Below, in pieces: positions 61,718 through 64,000 of a DNA stretch of 64,000 nucleotides. The position numbers were made by a program, and so were the translations under genes. Below the pieces are notes generated by a model. That model did not search any database. It worked only from the letters and a program-made list of their open reading frames with translations, and was not told where the DNA came from. Each line of letters begins with the position of its first letter. The first letter of the stretch is position 1. The stretch comes from Salinarchaeum sp. IM2453 (GTDB taxonomy: Archaea; Halobacteriota; Halobacteria; Halobacteriales; Salinarchaeaceae): positions 2,235,226-2,299,225 of the forward strand of contig NZ_CP081183.1 of NCBI RefSeq assembly GCF_019693215.1, in the 5' to 3' direction.

Positions 61718-63727
61718 ATGTCAAAAACAGATTCTGAATTAATGGATAGGGTTCTCCACGAGCCGACAGAAGATTTTGTCAAACAAACGAACATCTGGAA
61801 GTTTATGCAGGAGTATGGATTCGAGACGTATGATGAACTCCATACTCGAAGTGTTTCCTCATTTTCAAATGAACCAAAATCAGGACTTGATTGGTTCTGG
61901 GATGAGATTGTCGATTACTTAGACATTGAATTTTACACACCGTATGAAGATGTACGGGACGCCTCCCAAGGACCGCAGTTTACCGACTGGTATCCAGGTG
62001 GGACAATTAATATCGCTCATAATGTGCTGGATCGACACGCAGATATAAACAACGAAAGCCGTAACAGAGTAGCATGTATCTGGGAAGCTGAAGATGGTGA
62101 GATTCGACGAGTAACATATCATGATCTTCAACGTGAAGCAAATCAGGTTGCAAATCTACTAGAACAACGAGGTGTTGGGAAAGGCGATACCGTCGGATTG
62201 TATATGCCGATGACTCCTGAGGTAATCTCTATTCTGTACGGGTGTTTCAAGGTAGGTGCAATTGCTGTGCCAATCTTCTCTGGGTTTGGTACCGAAGCAA
62301 CTGCAACCCGAATTCGTGACTCTGAATGCACGGTATTATTTACAGGAGATGGATTTTATCGCCGAGGAGAAGAAGTTCTACTCAAGGAGGCTGCCGATGA
62401 AGCCATTGATGAAGCGGGGTATGTTGAGCATACTGTTGTCGTGGACAGGCTCGGTCACGCTAGCAGCCGAGAAGTTCCATGGAATGATGATCGCGATGAA
62501 TTGTGGGGCGAGGCTGTCTTACCACAATCAGCAACTTACGATACGAAAGAGGTTCCTTCTGATCACCCAGCGATGCTATTATACTCATCTGGAACAACGG
62601 GAATGCCGAAGGGAATTATACAGACACATGCAGGGGCCCAGGTGCAAAGTGCCAAAGAATTGCACTTTGGGTTCGATTTACAACCTTCTGATCGGTTCTT
62701 TTGGGTCTCCGATATTGGTTGGATGATGGGACCATGGACGTTGATCGGAACGCACACATTCGGGGCTACAATGTTCATGTATGAAGGTGCTCCTGATTAT
62801 CCAGAACCAGATCGATTCTGGGAAATGATTGATAGGCATAAAATTACACAATTTGGGATTTCTCCAACTGCTATTAGGGCATTACGTAAACAAGGAGATC
62901 ACTGGGTGAAAAAGCATGACCTTTCTTCACTGCGTCTGCTTGGCTCAACAGGTGAGCCGTGGGATCCAGAGTCTTGGGAATGGTTCTACAAACACGTAGG
63001 GAACAGCGAAACACCGATTATTAATATATCAGGCGGAACAGAAATTTTCGGGTGCTTCCTGATGCCAATGCCTACCCAAGAACTGAAACCATGTACGCTT
63101 GGAGGCCCTGGCCTTGGAATGGATATTGACATTGTAAACGAGCGTGGTGAATCTATTGTTGATAAACATGAACGAGGTTACTTAGTCGCTCGAAGCTCCT
63201 GTCCTTCAATGACAAATAGCCTCTGGTCTGGTGACCAACGGTATCTTGACGAATACTGGTCAACGTGGGAAAATCTCTGGGACCACGGAGACTGGGCGCA
63301 GAAAGATGAAGACGGCTTTTGGTTCCTTCATGGCCGAGCGGATGACGCACTGAATGTTGCTGGCCGCAAGGTTGGCCCCGCTGAAATTGAAGCAGTCGCT
63401 ATGGAACATTCTGGTATCAATCAGGCTGCTGCGGTTGGTGTGCCCGACGACGTTACTGGGACAGCTGTTGTGCTATATCTTATTGCCGAGGACGGTCATG
63501 AGCCTTCAGAAGATTTGCGTGATGAGGTTAGGAAAATGGTGGATGATGAGCATGGAAAGCCATTCCGGCCTCGTGAGATCCTTTTTGTTAATGAGTTTCC
63601 AAAAACTCAGTCTGGAAAAGTAGTTCGCCGTGCTATTCGATCAAAACATATTGGCGAGGACCTTGGAGACTTATCAAGTATCGAAAATCCGGAAGCTCTT
63701 GAAGCAATTGGGGAAGCAAGTGATTGA
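61718..63727 (+). CDS. Acyl-CoA synthetase (acetyl/propionyl-CoA synthetase-like)
   Basis: A 669-residue AMP-forming ligase with an N-terminal extension of about 90 residues typical of acetyl-CoA synthetase relatives (GPQFTDWYPGGTINIAHNVLDRH). Motifs: YSSGTTGMPKG near 290-300, DIGWMMGPW near 331-339, LLGSTGEPWDPESW near 408-421, GDWAQKDEDGFWFLHGRADDALNVAGRKVGP near the hinge, and KTQSGKVVRRAIR near 630-642 for the acetylatable Lys. It activates acetate, propionate or a similar acid. Followed 96 bases later by another ligase gene. Confidence 0.88.
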   Translation: MSKTDSELMDRVLHEPTEDFVKQTNIWKFMQEYGFETYDELHTRSVSSFSNEPKSGLDWFWDEIVDYLDIEFYTPYEDVRDASQGPQFTDWYPGGTINIAHNVLDRHADINNESRNRVACIWEAEDGEIRRVTYHDLQREANQVANLLEQRGVGKGDTVGLYMPMTPEVISILYGCFKVGAIAVPIFSGFGTEATATRIRDSECTVLFTGDGFYRRGEEVLLKEAADEAIDEAGYVEHTVVVDRLGHASSREVPWNDDRDELWGEAVLPQSATYDTKEVPSDHPAMLLYSSGTTGMPKGIIQTHAGAQVQSAKELHFGFDLQPSDRFFWVSDIGWMMGPWTLIGTHTFGATMFMYEGAPDYPEPDRFWEMIDRHKITQFGISPTAIRALRKQGDHWVKKHDLSSLRLLGSTGEPWDPESWEWFYKHVGNSETPIINISGGTEIFGCFLMPMPTQELKPCTLGGPGLGMDIDIVNERGESIVDKHERGYLVARSSCPSMTNSLWSGDQRYLDEYWSTWENLWDHGDWAQKDEDGFWFLHGRADDALNVAGRKVGPAEIEAVAMEHSGINQAAAVGVPDDVTGTAVVLYLIAEDGHEPSEDLRDEVRKMVDDEHGKPFRPREILFVNEFPKTQSGKVVRRAIRSKHIGEDLGDLSSIENPEALEAIGEASD

Positions 63728-63823
63728 CCCCTAAAGGACTGTAATATAAAAGTGTAGTTCTAATTATAATTGTAACTCATTACCAAAACAGTTATTAAGG
63801 TATATTATCTTTTTCTGCAATGC

Positions 63824-64000
63824 ATGACTGATAGCCACAACCTGCAGGACTACAAGTCATTAGTAGAGGAATTCTCTTGGGACGATATCTATAATAAAGC
63901 TGACTGGGATGCTCCTGAACAACTCAATATTGGACATGAAGTGTGCGATCGGCACGCTGGGAACCAGAACCAAGCAGCACTATATCAAGTTGGAACCGAC
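63824..64000 (+). CDS. Acyl-CoA synthetase, N-terminal part (runs off window)
   Basis: 59 codons open to the window end: MTDSHNLQDYKSLVEEFSWD then ADWDAPEQLNIGHEVCDRHAG and ALYQVGTD. The 'NIGHEVCDRHAG' phrase matches the start of haloarchaeal acetyl/propionyl-type acyl-CoA synthetases and parallels NIAHNVLDRHAD in the preceding gene. The ATG at 63824 follows an upstream ATG in another frame that stops at once. The rest of the gene lies outside. Confidence 0.75.
   Translation, partial: MTDSHNLQDYKSLVEEFSWDDIYNKADWDAPEQLNIGHEVCDRHAGNQNQAALYQVGTD

Noticed and set aside
1-64000. tRNA, rRNA and CRISPR arrays
   Set aside because: No T-arm plus acceptor pattern, no rRNA-like conserved blocks and no regularly spaced repeats were found; the repeats present are transposon-related.

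Overview
The window reads as chromosomal DNA of an extremely halophilic archaeon (class Halobacteria) with unusually low GC. Proteins are rich in Asp and Glu. Promoters have archaeal TATA boxes about 27 bases before leaderless starts, and a few genes inside operons carry textbook GGAGGTGAT ribosome sites. Typical haloarchaeal families are present: sensory rhodopsin I with HtrI, the RdfA/SMC-related pair, LctP lactate permeases, ISH8-like and IS1341/TnpB-type elements. AT-rich composition together with this gene set suggests a Haloquadratum-like lineage; the genus is inference.

Layout. 0-5.9 kb: a flavoprotein, MsrA, small genes, an alkaline phosphatase, and several decayed tnpB 3' ends. 5.9-19.3 kb: a lactate locus with two D-lactate dehydrogenase-type flavo-iron-sulfur proteins, two LctP permeases, and a LutC plus fused LutB-LutA L-lactate system. 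19.5-20.1 kb: a short derivative of a TnpB element. 20.1-25 kb: RtcB ligase, a saccharopine dehydrogenase-like protein, two small unknown genes and DoxX. 25.1-27.3 kb: a TnpB element whose gene carries an in-frame stop, next to a second tnpB remnant. 27.4-38.7 kb: signalling and light sensing (hybrid PAS kinase, sensory rhodopsin I with HtrI, a degenerate PAS kinase), plus a thioredoxin reductase-like protein, MoaB, a geranylgeranyl reductase-family protein, a universal stress protein and a DUF429 protein. 39.1-41.8 kb: the rdfA/SMC-related pair. 42.1-64 kb: an acyl-CoA island with an IclR regulator, CitE-like lyase, acyl-CoA dehydrogenase, a branched-chain-type ABC transporter operon with an embedded acyl-CoA ligase and an amidohydrolase, a CaiB-type CoA transferase, an enoyl-CoA hydratase, and several further acyl-CoA ligases.

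How it works together. The first half imports D/L-lactate (LctP) and oxidises it to pyruvate through two unrelated dehydrogenase types. The last third looks built to import an organic acid through a Liv-type ABC system, activate it to a CoA thioester, and process it by beta-oxidation-like and lyase steps. The transporter's binding-protein gene livK is split by an ISH8-like insertion with a perfect 10-base target duplication, so this uptake system is probably inactive in the sequenced molecule. Removing the insertion and one repeat copy restores a 426-residue frame exactly.

The most notable items are the livK disruption, the RdfA/SMC-related pair with a Rad50-hook-like CxxC, the SRI/HtrI photosensor next to a degenerate kinase, the array of tnpB 3'-end remnants that may retain guide-RNA scaffolds, and the dense set of adenylate-forming ligases.
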